Source: Enterococcus sp. CSURQ0835
GTDB lineage: Bacteria > Bacillota > Bacilli > Lactobacillales > Enterococcaceae
NCBI RefSeq assembly: GCF_902706605.1
Contig: NZ_CACSLH010000001.1
Location: 1 to 64,000 of the forward strand
Direction: 5' to 3'
DNA length: 64,000 nucleotides
The first letter of the stretch is position 1; each line of letters starts with the position of its first letter. Under the pieces are notes generated by a model, which saw only the letters and a list, made by a program, of their open reading frames with translations, did no database searches and was not told the DNA's origin. The position numbers and the translations under genes are program-made. Of this stretch, positions 9,465-19,463 are shown piece by piece.

Positions 9465-10592
9465 TTATTGATTCAAAAATTCTTGCTGGCGTTCTTCTTG
9501 TTTACTTTGCCGGAAGATCTTCACCACAAAGATCACCAACGTCCGCGCGATAGCATAGACTGGTACGCCTAAAAAGACCCCTAAGATCCCAGATAGATTG
9601 CCCGCCACCAGTAAGATCAAAATGATCGTCAACGGATGGATATTCAATGATTTTCCAATCACATTTGGGTAGATGATGTTGCCATCGATCTGTTGGACAA
9701 CTAATACGACGACACAACACAAGAGCGCTTTATACGGCGAATCAAAAAAGGAATAGATCAACGCCGGCGCTAAACCGATATAAGGCCCTAAGTAAGGAAT
9801 CAGATTGGCGAGTCCTGCAATCACACCAAATAAAAAGGCGTAATCGACTCCGATCAAAAGATAGCCTAAAAACGTACACGTTCCAACAAATAAACATTCG
9901 ATCGCTTGTCCACTGATATAATCAGATAATGTTTTATTCAACTGACCTAACAGATCAACAATATTTTCTCGTTGCTTTTCAGGAAACAGACGTTTGATGT
10001 TAGGAACTAATTTTTCCCCGTCTTTCAACATATAAAATAAGACAAATGGCACGGTGATCAACAAGATGACGATCGTTGTGATCTTTCCGATCAAAGAACC
10101 AAAGCCTGTCGTCATCCCCGCTAAAAATTTCTGTAAGATCCGACCAGCCGACATGTCGAGATTGCTGATGTAACGATTGATTTCTAATTCGCGAAACAGC
10201 GGAAACTTCGTCGCTTGTTTCGCCGCACTTTGCAACCATTCTTGTAAGTCACTGATAAAATAGGGCATGTTAGTCGCAAGCGAGGTCAACTGCTGGATCA
10301 GATTGGGGATGATACTCATCACCGTCAACACGATCACAGCGATCAATAAAATAAAGATCAATGCGATGGCAAAAATTCGTTTCATCCCTAGCTTCGTCAA
10401 TAATTTTACTAACGGATTCAACAAATAATATAAAAATCCCGCGATCAAGACCGGTGCGAACAACGTCGTAAAAAAGGTGCCAATCGGCTGAAAGAGAAAA
10501 TCGATCTTAGTTGACACAAACACTAAGGTCGCAAGGATCAACAATTCAATCGACCAAAACATCAAGCGTGAACTTTTTAATTTATCAAACAT
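9465..10592 (-). CDS. AI-2E family transporter (PerM/YdiK-like permease)
   Basis: A 375-aa polytopic membrane protein with N-terminal paired TMs, an extracellular loop of about 90 residues and a conserved C-terminal membrane half (GLANLIPYLGPYIG; later IIYPNVIGKSLNIHP), as in the AI-2E/PerM family. Members have been linked to autoinducer-2 export and, in other cases, Na+/H+ antiport, so the substrate is uncertain. The start was placed at the ATG at 10592 because AAAGGAG lies directly upstream; a reading 15 codons longer lacks such a site. Single gene with its own terminator. Confidence 0.85.
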   Translation of the reverse strand: MFDKLKSSRLMFWSIELLILATLVFVSTKIDFLFQPIGTFFTTLFAPVLIAGFLYYLLNPLVKLLTKLGMKRIFAIALIFILLIAVIVLTVMSIIPNLIQQLTSLATNMPYFISDLQEWLQSAAKQATKFPLFRELEINRYISNLDMSAGRILQKFLAGMTTGFGSLIGKITTIVILLITVPFVLFYMLKDGEKLVPNIKRLFPEKQRENIVDLLGQLNKTLSDYISGQAIECLFVGTCTFLGYLLIGVDYAFLFGVIAGLANLIPYLGPYIGLAPALIYSFFDSPYKALLCCVVVLVVQQIDGNIIYPNVIGKSLNIHPLTIILILLVAGNLSGILGVFLGVPVYAIARTLVIFVVKIFRQSKQEERQQEFLNQ

Positions 10593-10742
10593 CGCGTCAC
10601 TCCTTTCACTTTTCCAGTATACAATAAGCGGCAGCAAAACACTGCTGAAAATCTAGAATTATTTTTTTCCATCACTTTTTTTGCTATAGTAAGACCAGAG
10701 TCGCGGCAAAGTTCAGTCGCACCAGTAAAATGAGGTGAAAGT

Positions 10743-11174
10743 ATGAAAGTTTTAGTGACTAAAGATACGATGAGTGACATTTATCTAGCGGCAGTTAAGA
10801 TCCGCCAGCAAGTGTTCGTCAAAGAACAGCACGTCACGATTGAAGAAGAGATCGATCAAAATGAAGCTTACGCGATCCATTTTGTTTTGTATCTGGCAGA
10901 CAAGCCCGTAGCAACTGTGCGCTTATTGCCGTTAAATGACACCGAATTAAAATTACAACGGATGGCAGTTCTAAAAGACTACCGCGGCCAAAATCTCGGA
11001 GCTACGATCATCCGTGAAGCCGAAAAATTCGCACGTGAGCAGCACTTCAAAAAAATCAAACTCGACGCCCAACTCACCGCCCAAAAGTTTTATGAAAAAT
11101 TGGGCTACCAAGCGTTTGGCGAAATTTTTCAAGACGCACGGATCGACCACATCCATATGGAAAAAGAACTCTAG
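10743..11174 (+). CDS. GNAT family N-acetyltransferase (ElaA/YjcF-like)
   Basis: A 143-aa single-domain acetyltransferase. The acetyl-CoA loop is the variant DYRGQNLGATII (about residues 79-90), followed by the C-terminal FYEKLGY strand-helix signature. The N-terminal half (IRQQVFVKEQHV) resembles the ElaA/YjcF subgroup, whose substrates are poorly defined. An extended -10 (TGCTATAGT) and AGGTG site precede the ATG. It is convergent with ntdP and shares a bidirectional terminator with it. Confidence 0.85.
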   Translation: MKVLVTKDTMSDIYLAAVKIRQQVFVKEQHVTIEEEIDQNEAYAIHFVLYLADKPVATVRLLPLNDTELKLQRMAVLKDYRGQNLGATIIREAEKFAREQHFKKIKLDAQLTAQKFYEKLGYQAFGEIFQDARIDHIHMEKEL

Positions 11175-11228
11175 CCAATCATTGCAAGTTCGAGGTGTAA
11201 GGTACCCAGGCAAGTCAAAAACATAAAA

Positions 11229-11256
11229 AAACTGCTGATTGCATCAGCAGTTTTTT
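11229..11256. terminator. Bidirectional terminator
   Basis: Perfect stem AAACTGCTGAT / ATCAGCAGTTT with loop TGC, A run on the left and T run on the right. It serves the GNAT gene (+) and ntdP (-). Confidence 0.9.
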
Positions 11257-11280
11257 AGTCTAGTCTTCACTAGCACGTGT

Positions 11281-11814
11281 TTACTTTTTCGACAATTGCT
11301 TGTAACGATCATACCAAATATCGATATAGCCTTGGGAAAAAGGTCCTTTGCCATTGTTGATCCAGTCGACTAAGATCTTGACATTTTCTTTCAAAATATA
11401 ATCGATCTCTTTTGAATAATGCATTTGTTTACTGTGCGCTTCATACTCATCGACGTCTAACAGACGCTTCTCGCCATCTGGAAAGACTTTGACATCCAGG
11501 TCATAGTCGATATATTTCAACGCTTCTTCATCCAACACATACGGAGATGCTAGATTACAATAGTAAGATACTCCCTTCTCTCTGATCATTGCTACTATGT
11601 TGAACCAGTATTTTTTATGAAAATAAACGATCGCTGGTTCGCGAGTGACCCAGCGACGGCCATCAGATTCCGTCACTAGTGTATGATCATTTAAACCAAT
11701 GATCGAGCACTCGCTTGTTTTCAATACCATGGTATCTCGCCACGTTCGATGCAAATTGCCGTCGTGTTTATAACTTTTGATCGTTATAAACTCGCCTTCT
11801 TTAGGAATTCCCAT
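11281..11814 (-). CDS. ntdP: Nucleoside tri/diphosphatase, DUF402 family (NtdP-like)
   Basis: A 177-aa DUF402 protein closely resembling staphylococcal Ntdp, which hydrolyses nucleoside tri- and diphosphates. Visible family blocks are [41 protein letters not shown] and the acidic cluster [13 protein letters not shown], which should bind metal. The start is set at the ATG at 11814, behind GGAAGGG; the reading 11 codons longer lacks a ribosome site. Monocistronic. Confidence 0.9.
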   Translation of the reverse strand: MGIPKEGEFITIKSYKHDGNLHRTWRDTMVLKTSECSIIGLNDHTLVTESDGRRWVTREPAIVYFHKKYWFNIVAMIREKGVSYYCNLASPYVLDEEALKYIDYDLDVKVFPDGEKRLLDVDEYEAHSKQMHYSKEIDYILKENVKILVDWINNGKGPFSQGYIDIWYDRYKQLSKK

Positions 11815-11909
11815 TGCTACCCTTCCCTCAGCGAAATCATTTCGCATTTGTTTGGGTGTGATTACACCGACATCAGGATTATTATAGCAATAAAACAGTC
11901 CTTTTACTA

Positions 11910-13037
11910 CTAATGATTATTGGCTTGCAAATATTTTTGCCAGCTAGCGATGATTTTTTGTTGCGGCTTTGGAAAAACAAATTCCGAAAACTGTTCTTTT
12001 TTTGCCCACACAGCATTTTTTGGCGGTAACTGCACTTTAGATGTACGACCATAAAAAATCAAAACATGCCACTTTAAATGACTGAAAACATGCGTCACTT
12101 CACCAATAACTTTTTTTTGCCAGACCACATCATATTCAGGAAAAATAGTGGGGGCTTCTTCTGCGATGGCAAACAAATCCAACTCGGTTTCGTTTTTTAA
12201 TGCGTCAAATTCTCCTTGTGATACTTCCCTTAACGGAAATAGCCACATGTTAGCTAATAACCCGGAAGCTGCACGTTTTTGCAATAAAAATTCATGTTGC
12301 GGGTTTTCCATGATCCCAGCAACATAATACACATCTTTAGGCTTTGGCTTTTTACTTTTGATCGGAAATTTTTCCATAGTCCCGTGCTGGTAAGCTGCAC
12401 AAAAAGTTTGCAGCGGACAGCTGGAACACTGAGGAGTTTTAGGCGTACAAATACTTGAGCCTAGATCCATCAAGGCTTGGTTGAAATCTCCCGGTGCTGT
12501 TAGACTGATGATCTGCCGCATTTTTTCATCAAAGATCTTGCGACTGGCGGGCTTTGCAATGTCTGCTTCAATCTCAAACAGCCGACTGACTACCCGCATC
12601 ACATTGCCATCGATTGCCGGTTCAGGTAAGTTAAACGCGATACTAGCAATCGCTCCAGCGGTATACGGTCCGATGCCTTTCAATGTTCGGATCGCTTCGA
12701 GTGAGTCGGGCATTTGTCCGCCAAAGTCCGTCATGATCTGTTGGGCGGCAGCTTGTAAATTGCGTGCTCGTGAATAATAGCCCAAGCCTTCCCACTGCTT
12801 CAATAATTTTTCTTCTGGTGCACTAGCTAAGTCGTTGATCGTCGGAAAAGCTTCCATAAAGCGATAAAAATAATCGATTACCGTATCGACGCGCGTTTGC
12901 TGCAACATGATCTCAGAGATCCAGATCCGATATGGGTCATGGTTATAGCGCCATGGCAAATTACGTTTTTCTTGCTCATACCACGCTAAAAATTTTGTTT
13001 GAAGCGCCGCGATCTGATCGGGTGTCAACTCATTCAT
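11910..13037 (-). CDS. mutY: A/G-specific adenine glycosylase MutY
   Basis: Base-excision enzyme that removes adenine opposite 8-oxoguanine. The 375-aa protein has the helix-hairpin-helix [14 protein letters not shown], the catalytic aspartate block [10 protein letters not shown] and the upstream [10 protein letters not shown]. The iron-sulfur ligands are spaced C-x6-C-x2-C-x5-C ([17 protein letters not shown]). A C-terminal NUDIX-like domain should recognise 8-oxoG. The ATG at 13037 has GGAGGAGG upstream, and this start overlaps the end of recX by 8 bp, so the two repair genes are coupled. Confidence 0.95.
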   Translation of the reverse strand: MNELTPDQIAALQTKFLAWYEQEKRNLPWRYNHDPYRIWISEIMLQQTRVDTVIDYFYRFMEAFPTINDLASAPEEKLLKQWEGLGYYSRARNLQAAAQQIMTDFGGQMPDSLEAIRTLKGIGPYTAGAIASIAFNLPEPAIDGNVMRVVSRLFEIEADIAKPASRKIFDEKMRQIISLTAPGDFNQALMDLGSSICTPKTPQCSSCPLQTFCAAYQHGTMEKFPIKSKKPKPKDVYYVAGIMENPQHEFLLQKRAASGLLANMWLFPLREVSQGEFDALKNETELDLFAIAEEAPTIFPEYDVVWQKKVIGEVTHVFSHLKWHVLIFYGRTSKVQLPPKNAVWAKKEQFSEFVFPKPQQKIIASWQKYLQANNH

Positions 13038-13830
13038 CGCTAGCCTCCTCCATCTGCGTGATAAAAGTACTGATATCATCTAAATTAAATCCTTTTTGAT
13101 ACAGTTGCTGTTTCGTTTTTTGTCGCTGCTTGTCACGGTCGAAACGACTATTTTTACGCCAAAATTTTTCTCCTTGGATCTCCAAATTATCTTTTTCAGC
13201 GGCGGCAACTTCTTCAAATGAAAGCTCGGCTAATGCAGCTTTGATCGTATCGGGTAAAAAACCTTTCGTTAACAACGTCTGGTGGATTTTTTGTTGGGCT
13301 TGCCGCTGACTTTTGCCATGAAGTTTATGCAACGCTTTTTCGGCCGTTTTACTTGCCAATTCTTGTTGGGCAGTTGGCGTAAAAAGTTCCAAAGCTTCTT
13401 CAGCTAATACGTCAGCAACCCCTTTTTGCCGCAGCTTTTGCTGTAAGACTTTCGGACCTTTATCACTGGTGCGTATTTGCGTTCGGACAAAACTTTGCGC
13501 ATAAGCTAAGTCGTCTACTAAATTTAATTCTTTCAGCCGTACGACGATCGTTTGCCGATCACGACTGGGGATCTCTTTATCTTTTAAATAGGTCAAGATC
13601 TCTTTTTCAGTCCGCAACTGATAGCTTAAGTAATTCAGCGCAAATTGAAAACCCAGATCAACTTGTCCTTCTTTTTCGATCGCAGCTAGATCTGCTTCAC
13701 TTAATTCTTGACCTTTTAATAAACGATACCGAACGACGATATCTTCTGATAAACGCAACGTCTGACCGTTGGATAACGCCACTTCATAAAACTGCTGGCG
13801 CTTTTGCTTGACTTTTGTGACGGTGATCAT
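13030..13830 (-). CDS. recX: Recombination regulator RecX
   Basis: A 266-aa protein with the three-helix RecX repeats: LNYLSYQLRTEKEIL, LVDDLAYAQSFVRTQI and a C-terminal FDLDDI-like repeat reading GFNLDDISTFI. RecX binds RecA filaments and limits recombinase activity. The length fits the longer Gram-positive RecX proteins. It starts with ATG behind GGAGGGAT and ends overlapping the mutY start, so the order is recX-mutY. Confidence 0.92.
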   Translation of the reverse strand: MITVTKVKQKRQQFYEVALSNGQTLRLSEDIVVRYRLLKGQELSEADLAAIEKEGQVDLGFQFALNYLSYQLRTEKEILTYLKDKEIPSRDRQTIVVRLKELNLVDDLAYAQSFVRTQIRTSDKGPKVLQQKLRQKGVADVLAEEALELFTPTAQQELASKTAEKALHKLHGKSQRQAQQKIHQTLLTKGFLPDTIKAALAELSFEEVAAAEKDNLEIQGEKFWRKNSRFDRDKQRQKTKQQLYQKGFNLDDISTFITQMEEASDE

Positions 13831-13950
13831 CGCGATCCCTCCATAAAAATTTTATCTGATTCGACCTCTCATTCTAACATAGATCAGCTAAGATTTTACA
13901 ACGAACTGGTTCCCCTTTATACTAAAAAGAAACGACTTGAAGGAGGCCCC

Positions 13951-14661
13951 ATGAAAAATTCTGCTAACTACTTACTGGCAACGATCGGACTGACAGCTGG
14001 TGCAGTTTTACTTTTGACAAGTCACGCACAAGCAGCGGAAAATTTGCCCGTTTACCGTTTGTATAATCCTAATAGCGGGGAACATTTTTATACGAAAGAC
14101 GCTAACGAGCGGATCAGTCTGGCTCGTGGCGGTTGGAACAGTGAAGGAATCGGCTGGATTTCCCCCGACACTAGTCAGCTGCCAGTCTATCGGCTCTACA
14201 ATCCCAATGCCGGCGATCATCACTACACGACAAGTGCGGGAGAGAAAGATTTCTTGCTGAATGTCGGCTGGCGCAATGAAGGGATCAGCTGGTACTCTGA
14301 CGATGCACAAACACTTCCGATCTATCGCGCGTATAATCCTCATGCAACAACGGGCACCCACAACTACACGGAAAATAAAGTTGAACAAACACACTTGATC
14401 CAACTTGGCTGGTTAGATGAACACATTGGTTGGTACGCACAAACACCCACGGATCAGCAGCAAGCCTTAAAAGAAATTTTTGCTTTTGAACCTGCGAGTG
14501 GCAGATTAGCTTTTACTTTTTACAAAATGCTCGGTGCTGATTATTTATTTGAAGCTAAAGATCCCGCAATCACCGAACAAGGCGGCACAGGAACAGTCGG
14601 TTTTTATCGCGTGACCCCAACTGGAACAGTGATGATCACCGATGCAAACGGCAACCAATAA
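13951..14661 (+). CDS. Secreted protein with three DUF5648-type repeats
   Basis: A 236-aa exported protein. The signal peptide (KNSANYLLATIGLTAGAVLL core, cleaved after SHAQA) is followed by three tandem repeats of about 42 residues. Each begins L-P-x-Y-R-x-Y-N-P and contains an (H)xY-T block and a G-W-x-x-E-x-I-x-W segment. This is the DUF5648 pattern found in secreted enzymes and lipoproteins of Gram-positives; the function is unknown and carbohydrate or wall binding is only a guess. A C-terminal module of about 75 residues follows. The ATG at 13951 is chosen because AGGAGG precedes it; a longer frame runs back into the recX promoter region. Confidence 0.8.
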   Translation: MKNSANYLLATIGLTAGAVLLLTSHAQAAENLPVYRLYNPNSGEHFYTKDANERISLARGGWNSEGIGWISPDTSQLPVYRLYNPNAGDHHYTTSAGEKDFLLNVGWRNEGISWYSDDAQTLPIYRAYNPHATTGTHNYTENKVEQTHLIQLGWLDEHIGWYAQTPTDQQQALKEIFAFEPASGRLAFTFYKMLGADYLFEAKDPAITEQGGTGTVGFYRVTPTGTVMITDANGNQ

Positions 14662-14668
14662 TTTTTTC

Positions 14669-14702
14669 AGGTGGACACTTCATTGAGTTCACCTTTTTTT
14701 TG
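14669..14702 (+). terminator. Terminator of the secreted repeat protein gene
   Basis: Stem AGGTGGAC / GTTCACCT (one mismatch) followed by eight T residues, seven bases after the stop codon. Confidence 0.8.
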
Positions 14703-14746
14703 ACGCAAATTATGCTAAAATGGGCTCACCATGAAAGGAGCAGATC

Positions 14747-16120
14747 ATGACTGTTCAACTAAAAAAAGATCAAACACTTACTTTAAAAATCAAACGTTTA
14801 GGGATCAACGGTGAAGGGATCGCTTATTACAAACGACTGATCATTTTTGTGACTGGTGCGCTACCGCACGAAACCGTCACAGCTAAAATCACGAACGTCA
14901 CAGAACGTTTTGCTGAAGCTCGTTTAGTTACCATCAAACAACCAAGTCCTGACCGCGTTGTCCCGCCTTGTCCTGTTTATGACATTTGCGGAGGCTGCCA
15001 GTTACAACATTTAGCTTATGCGCGCCAATTGGATTTCAAAAAAGATCTCTTAGCCCAAGCATTAGAAAAATTCAAACCGCAAAATTACCAACACTATGAG
15101 TTGCGCAAAACAATCGGGATGGAAGAGCCCTGGCATTATCGAAACAAAGCCCAGTTCCAACTGCAAAAAAATCCAACTACCCAGCAAGTGGAAGCCGGGC
15201 TTTATCGACCAAATTCTCACGAGATCGTGCCTTTGACCGATTGTCTCGTGCAAGAACCGGCAACCCAAAAAGTGATCAATGTCGTCACTCGTTTACTGAC
15301 AAAATATGATCTACCCATTTATGACGAGCGAAAAAATAGCGGGATCTTACGCACCTTGATGGTTCGAGTTGGCGTAAAGACTGGTGAAGTCCAAGTCGTT
15401 TTCATTTCAAAAACGAAAAAATTACCCCGCATCAATCCCGTGATCCGCGAGATCAACGAACGCTTACCTGAAGTCGTTTCGATCATGCAAAATATCCAAG
15501 ACCAAAAAACTTCCGTCATCATGGGAGCAGAAACGATCCATCTGTGGGGCAAGCCTAGCATCGAAGAAAAATTAGAACAAGTGACCTTTGAATTGTCACC
15601 ACGGGCCTTTTTCCAATTGAATCCTCAGCAGACTAAAGTTTTATACGCTGAAGCACGCAACGCATTGGATCTTACCCACGTCAAAACGGTCGTGGATGCC
15701 TATTGCGGCGTCGGAACGATCGGGTTATCACTAGCGGAAAAAGTCACTGAAGTTCGCGGCATGGACACGATTCCGCAAGCTATCGCAGACGCTAAAAAAA
15801 ATGCCGCACGGATGCAGCTGACCAATACTCATTATGAAGTAGGAACAGCAGAAAAATTATTACCGCAATGGTTAGCAGAAGGTTTTAAACCCGATGCGAT
15901 CATCGTTGATCCGCCACGGACTGGTTTGGATCAAAAATTGTTGCACGCTATCACGCGCTATCCTAGTCAGCAAATGGTTTACATCTCGTGTAACGTTTCA
16001 ACACTCGCCCGCGATCTCGTTTCATTGAGCAAAATTTATCACGTGGACTATTTACAATCCGTCGACATGTTTCCGCAAACCGCACGTTGTGAAGTCGTCG
16101 TGAAGCTGACCAAAAAATAA
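14747..16120 (+). CDS. rlmCD: 23S rRNA (uracil-5-)-methyltransferase, RlmCD/TrmA family
   Basis: SAM-dependent enzyme that makes 5-methyluridine in 23S rRNA. The 457-aa protein has an N-terminal TRAM domain (about residues 1-60), Fe-S cysteines (CPVYDICGGCQLQH and a later Cys in LTDCLVQ), the SAM motif DAYCGVGTIGL, the motif VDPPRTGL and the catalytic-cysteine block YISCNVSTLARDL. The RlmCD name follows Gram-positive homologs; RlmD or TrmFO-like site specificity cannot be separated by sequence alone. AAAGGAG precedes the ATG. Confidence 0.92.
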   Translation: MTVQLKKDQTLTLKIKRLGINGEGIAYYKRLIIFVTGALPHETVTAKITNVTERFAEARLVTIKQPSPDRVVPPCPVYDICGGCQLQHLAYARQLDFKKDLLAQALEKFKPQNYQHYELRKTIGMEEPWHYRNKAQFQLQKNPTTQQVEAGLYRPNSHEIVPLTDCLVQEPATQKVINVVTRLLTKYDLPIYDERKNSGILRTLMVRVGVKTGEVQVVFISKTKKLPRINPVIREINERLPEVVSIMQNIQDQKTSVIMGAETIHLWGKPSIEEKLEQVTFELSPRAFFQLNPQQTKVLYAEARNALDLTHVKTVVDAYCGVGTIGLSLAEKVTEVRGMDTIPQAIADAKKNAARMQLTNTHYEVGTAEKLLPQWLAEGFKPDAIIVDPPRTGLDQKLLHAITRYPSQQMVYISCNVSTLARDLVSLSKIYHVDYLQSVDMFPQTARCEVVVKLTKK

Positions 16121-16123
16121 ATT

Positions 16124-16167
16124 AGCGGTGGCCCGAACTAGTCAGGTCACCGCTTTGATTTGTTTTT
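16124..16167 (+). terminator. Terminator of the rRNA methyltransferase gene
   Basis: Stem AGCGGTG / CACCGCT extended by CC/GG pairs, then a T-rich tract ending in T6. Confidence 0.8.
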
Positions 16168-16188
16168 TAGGGGAAGTGTTGCTTTTTA

Positions 16189-17076
16189 TTAAGCAAAGAA
16201 TGAGCCACCCGTAATAGAATACACTTGGCCCGTCACATAGCTGGCTTCTTCTGAGGCTAAAAAGACATAGACTCCAGCAAGTTCGACTGGCTGGCCAGCT
16301 CGTTGCATCAATTCATTTTGACCAAATTTCGGAATGCTTTCTTGCAACTGACCGCCACAGATTTGCAGCGCTGTCCAGATCGGCCCTGGTGCTACTGTGT
16401 TGACTCGAATTCCTTTTTCGCCTAATTGCGCAGCTAAGCCTTTACTGAAACTTGTGATCGCGCCTTTCGTTGCCGCGTAATCTAATAAATGCGAACTTGG
16501 CTCGGCATCTTGGATCGAAGTCGTCGTGATGATGCTCCCACCTTTTGGCAAATAATCCAGCGCTTCTTGCACGCTCCAATACATCGAGATGATGTTTGTG
16601 GTAAACGTATCTTGGATCTGTATTGTCGTCAGTTCTTTGATGTCCGTTGATGCTTGTTGCATCCCGGCATTTAAAACTAAAATATCCAATCCGCCAAGTG
16701 CTTTTGCCGCATCATGAACTAATTGCCGCGTAAATGATTCTTCTTTTAAATCTCCCGGCAACAACACGGCTTTTTGTCCTGCTGCTTCGATGACCTTTTT
16801 CACTTCTTGCGCGTCTTCTTCTTCAAACGGCAAGTAGTTGATCGCAACATCTGCGCCTTCTTTGGCGTAAGCGATCGCAGCTGCTCGACCGATCCCAGAA
16901 TCCCCACCGGTCACCAATGCTTTACGGCCTTTTAATTTTCCACTACCACTATAACTTTCTTCCCCGCAATCAGGCACGGGCTCCATCTTGTTCTGCAGCG
17001 CCGGTGCTTCCTGTTTCTGTTTTGGGAAATCCTCATGGTAATACTTTGTTAACGGATCATTGATTTTTGATGTCAT
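16189..17076 (-). CDS. SDR family oxidoreductase, general stress protein 39-like
   Basis: A 295-aa short-chain dehydrogenase with an N-terminal extension of about 45 residues, as in the B. subtilis GSP39/YhxC group. Visible motifs are the Rossmann [10 protein letters not shown], the NAG motif (LVLNAGMQ), catalytic Ser in TTTSIQDA, YxxxK in YAATKGA and the C-terminal [11 protein letters not shown]. The substrate is unknown; relatives are stress-induced. It has its own GGAGG site and no close partner gene. Confidence 0.88.
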   Translation of the reverse strand: MTSKINDPLTKYYHEDFPKQKQEAPALQNKMEPVPDCGEESYSGSGKLKGRKALVTGGDSGIGRAAAIAYAKEGADVAINYLPFEEEDAQEVKKVIEAAGQKAVLLPGDLKEESFTRQLVHDAAKALGGLDILVLNAGMQQASTDIKELTTIQIQDTFTTNIISMYWSVQEALDYLPKGGSIITTTSIQDAEPSSHLLDYAATKGAITSFSKGLAAQLGEKGIRVNTVAPGPIWTALQICGGQLQESIPKFGQNELMQRAGQPVELAGVYVFLASEEASYVTGQVYSITGGSFFA

Positions 17077-17294
17077 TGAAATTCCTCCACTTTCTGTTTT
17101 AGTAACGGATCGTTGGTTCTTCTCAACACATAAAAAATCTGTGTTTTTTTGAGAAATTTTGTTTCTCTATGATAAAGCTTAGTACAAAAAATTGATTTTT
17201 CAAACTAAAATACCTCGCGTTTTTTCATTTCATAATAAAAATTTTAAACTTTTTGAGCGCTACTGTTTTTAAAGAACACAAAAATGAACCCCCA

Positions 17295-17648
17295 TCAATC
17301 AATGAGCGGTTCATAATACGTTTGCCAAATTTGTTGCGGCGTGCCTTGTGGCCAACTAATTTGTTCGTCAGCTACTTCATACAAACTTAATTTTCCTTTT
17401 ACTGGAAATGGCTGGATCAACCGAATATTTTCCAAGTGCCACGCATAATTTCCAGCTGGCAAGTGTTCGATCGTGGTCAAAGTAACAACTCCAAGTGCGT
17501 GGCCTGCGATCGCACCTCGCGTTTTTTTCGCCGTCGCGCAGATCAACAGATCCCCACGATAATGGGTTTGCCACGTTCGAAATTCTTGTGGCTTTTCCCC
17601 CGTTATGATCGCAAGTGCAGGTGCTGGCTTAATCGAAAGAGCTTTCAT
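17295..17648 (-). CDS. ASCH domain protein
   Basis: A 117-aa single ASCH domain (PUA-like fold). Visible features are the start MKALSIKPAPA, GEKPQEFRTW with basic and acidic residues typical of the ligand pocket, and RGDLLICATAK. ASCH proteins bind RNA or act as small amidohydrolases such as YqfB; which applies here is unknown. It lies 12 bp after the MazG-like gene and is probably cotranscribed with it, suggesting a nucleotide or RNA house-cleaning unit. Confidence 0.8.
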   Translation of the reverse strand: MKALSIKPAPALAIITGEKPQEFRTWQTHYRGDLLICATAKKTRGAIAGHALGVVTLTTIEHLPAGNYAWHLENIRLIQPFPVKGKLSLYEVADEQISWPQGTPQQIWQTYYEPLID

Positions 17649-17660
17649 CCTTTCACTTCC

Positions 17661-17981
17661 CTACTCTCCAGTAGCTTTTGGTACTTTAGTCGATGCTAGC
17701 GGATATTTGCGTGCATTTTTAACTAATTTTTCTGCAATGATCTCATCGATCTCAAAACCTAAATTATCGGCTAACATATACGAATAGATCAACACATCTG
17801 CTAACTCTTCTCGTAATTCGATCGGATATTTTTCTTTGGCCTCGGCTGAAGTCTTCCATTGAAAAAGTTCCAGTAACTCCGCAGCTTCCAACGAGATCGA
17901 AAGTGCTAAATCTTTTTCATTATGAAATTGACGCCAGTTACGTTCATCGCGAAATTGATTGATTTTCTCCATACTATTCAT
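17661..17981 (-). CDS. MazG-like nucleotide pyrophosphohydrolase
   Basis: A 106-aa all-alpha NTP-PPase. The metal-binding carboxylates appear as SLEAAELLELFQW (ExxE) and EELADVLIYSYMLAD (ExxD), the MazG/dUTPase-2 signature. Such proteins hydrolyse non-canonical dNTPs. It is the first gene of a two-gene unit with the ASCH protein. The ATG at 17981 is immediately upstream of a second in-frame Met at residue 4; either could start. Confidence 0.85.
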   Translation of the reverse strand: MNSMEKINQFRDERNWRQFHNEKDLALSISLEAAELLELFQWKTSAEAKEKYPIELREELADVLIYSYMLADNLGFEIDEIIAEKLVKNARKYPLASTKVPKATGE

Positions 17982-18013
17982 GTTACATTCCTCTTTTCCT
18001 GCTCCATTCTAGC

Positions 18014-18044
18014 AAAAAAAGAAGCCTCCACCAACTGAGACTTC
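18014..18044 (-). terminator. Terminator downstream of the 314-aa gene
   Basis: Minus-strand stem GAAGTCTC / GAGGCTTC (one G-U pair), loop of eight, then T7. It lies just past the stop codon at 18049. Confidence 0.8.
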
Positions 18045-18048
18045 CCTT

Positions 18049-18993
18049 TTAAGTTCGTTTTTTCCGCCGCTGTTCCAAGTCGATGATGTTATTGGTTTTT
18101 GTTAGTGGGCGCTTAGGTCGTAACTTAGGCTCCTCATCATGAAGCTGTAAATAATATAAATAACCATCTTGCACCCCATCAATGAGTTGATTGATTTGTT
18201 TTTCATTGATCAACTCAAGCTCTTTTAATTCCATCAATGTTCCACCGATAATATTTACGCCATCTTCCAAATAAATATTTTTCAACTCATTCAAGTCTTG
18301 CGCAAAAAATTGCGTTCCAAAGACAAAAGCTTCCTCTTTGCCCCACGCTTGCGGATTTTTTTCTGCTAGCAGCAACGCCAATAGAAAATCTCCCGTCAAA
18401 TTGATCCCATCTTGTCCCCACGTCTCGTACACATAATCGCCTAAACCATGGGCGAATACTTGATCTAATAACTGCTGAGTCAACTGCTCAACTTCTGCTG
18501 GGTCCGCCCCTTGATCCGCCTGTTCCATCAACGGTAACAAGATCGCTAATAAAGCTGCGCTGTCTGCTTCACTGACAAATTGAGAATTACATAACATCAG
18601 CGGATACTTAAACGTGATCCGTTCATTCAAAAACGCGGTGATGACTTCGATTGCTTTCGGCGGCTGATGGAAGCCTCGAATCGGGATCTCATAGCCTACC
18701 CGCAAACGAATTTCCCAAGCTGAACTTCTCGGTTGACTAGGATCATCTTCCCAAGTAAAACAATCCAATTGCACAAACAGATCACGTAGCGCGTCTAACT
18801 CAGCCCGACTCAATGAATACGTGAACTCCGCGACTGCTTTTTTCTGCAAGTCTGGACTATAAAAACGTTGAGTCACTTTATTCGTTCGAAACGAGATCGT
18901 CGTTTGTTGTCGCCCCAACGAAAAATTATCGATAAGCAATCCATCGCGACAAATAAAAGTCACTGAGGTTAAATTTTTGATCGAAGGTTTCAT
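18049..18993 (-). CDS. Hypothetical cytosolic protein, 314 aa
   Basis: I do not recognise a family. The protein lacks a signal peptide and TM segments. It has a beta-rich N-terminal third (about residues 1-110) and an acidic helical middle (EQADQGADPAEVEQL). The basic tail (RPKRPLTK near 292, ending RRKKRT) could contact nucleic acid. Codon use and GATC density match the chromosome. It is a single gene and the last clearly native gene before decayed accessory DNA. Confidence 0.7.
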   Translation of the reverse strand: MKPSIKNLTSVTFICRDGLLIDNFSLGRQQTTISFRTNKVTQRFYSPDLQKKAVAEFTYSLSRAELDALRDLFVQLDCFTWEDDPSQPRSSAWEIRLRVGYEIPIRGFHQPPKAIEVITAFLNERITFKYPLMLCNSQFVSEADSAALLAILLPLMEQADQGADPAEVEQLTQQLLDQVFAHGLGDYVYETWGQDGINLTGDFLLALLLAEKNPQAWGKEEAFVFGTQFFAQDLNELKNIYLEDGVNIIGGTLMELKELELINEKQINQLIDGVQDGYLYYLQLHDEEPKLRPKRPLTKTNNIIDLEQRRKKRT

Positions 18994-19262
18994 AAGCTCC
19001 TCCTTTTCGCTTGGATACGCTTACCATAGCACAATCTGAATGAAAGGGAAATAGCAAAAGCTGCCAGGTAGCTCCAGCAATCTTTTTCAGTCGATATATA
19101 TGTAATATCAGCGGCCTATTTTTGATTGATGCTGGTTGTTGGTAAATCTTAATTTAAAAGATTAATCCATTTTTCAACACATTCTTTAGAGACCTTAGTC
19201 GGTTGACATTTTTTTCTATGATCGAATGGATGCCCGGGCTACTCGACCGTTTTTGCACGTGT

Positions 19263-19373
19263 TTAAATCGTTTGTTCTGCAATGTCATAGTCACGAGAAA
19301 TCTCGACAACTGGTTTACTAGTTGCGACGAGTTGAAGGGTCATATCTTTTCTTTCTTGATTGTATTTTTTCAT
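19263..19373 (-). pseudogene. IS3-family transposase OrfA remnant
   Basis: The minus strand encodes 36 residues from an ATG at 19373 (MKKYNQERKDMTLQLVATSK, then PVVEISRDYDIAEQTI) before a TAA. This is the N-terminal helix-turn-helix of IS3-family OrfA transposases, where the next residues should be YKW. A GGGAGGG site precedes the ATG. No rest of OrfA or OrfB follows in any frame, so the copy is dead. It marks old insertion activity at the island's left side. Confidence 0.75.
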
Positions 19374-19463
19374 TTGAGGTTATTATAGTCCCTCCCAAAA
19401 AGCATCCACTAAATCTAACCTAACACCATAATTTTCATTGTGATCATTATTTTTGTGGCAAAT

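Noticed and set aside
19203-19388. Plus-strand 61-codon frame
   Set aside because: It is the antisense of the IS3 OrfA remnant, with no ribosome site and no recognisable protein features.
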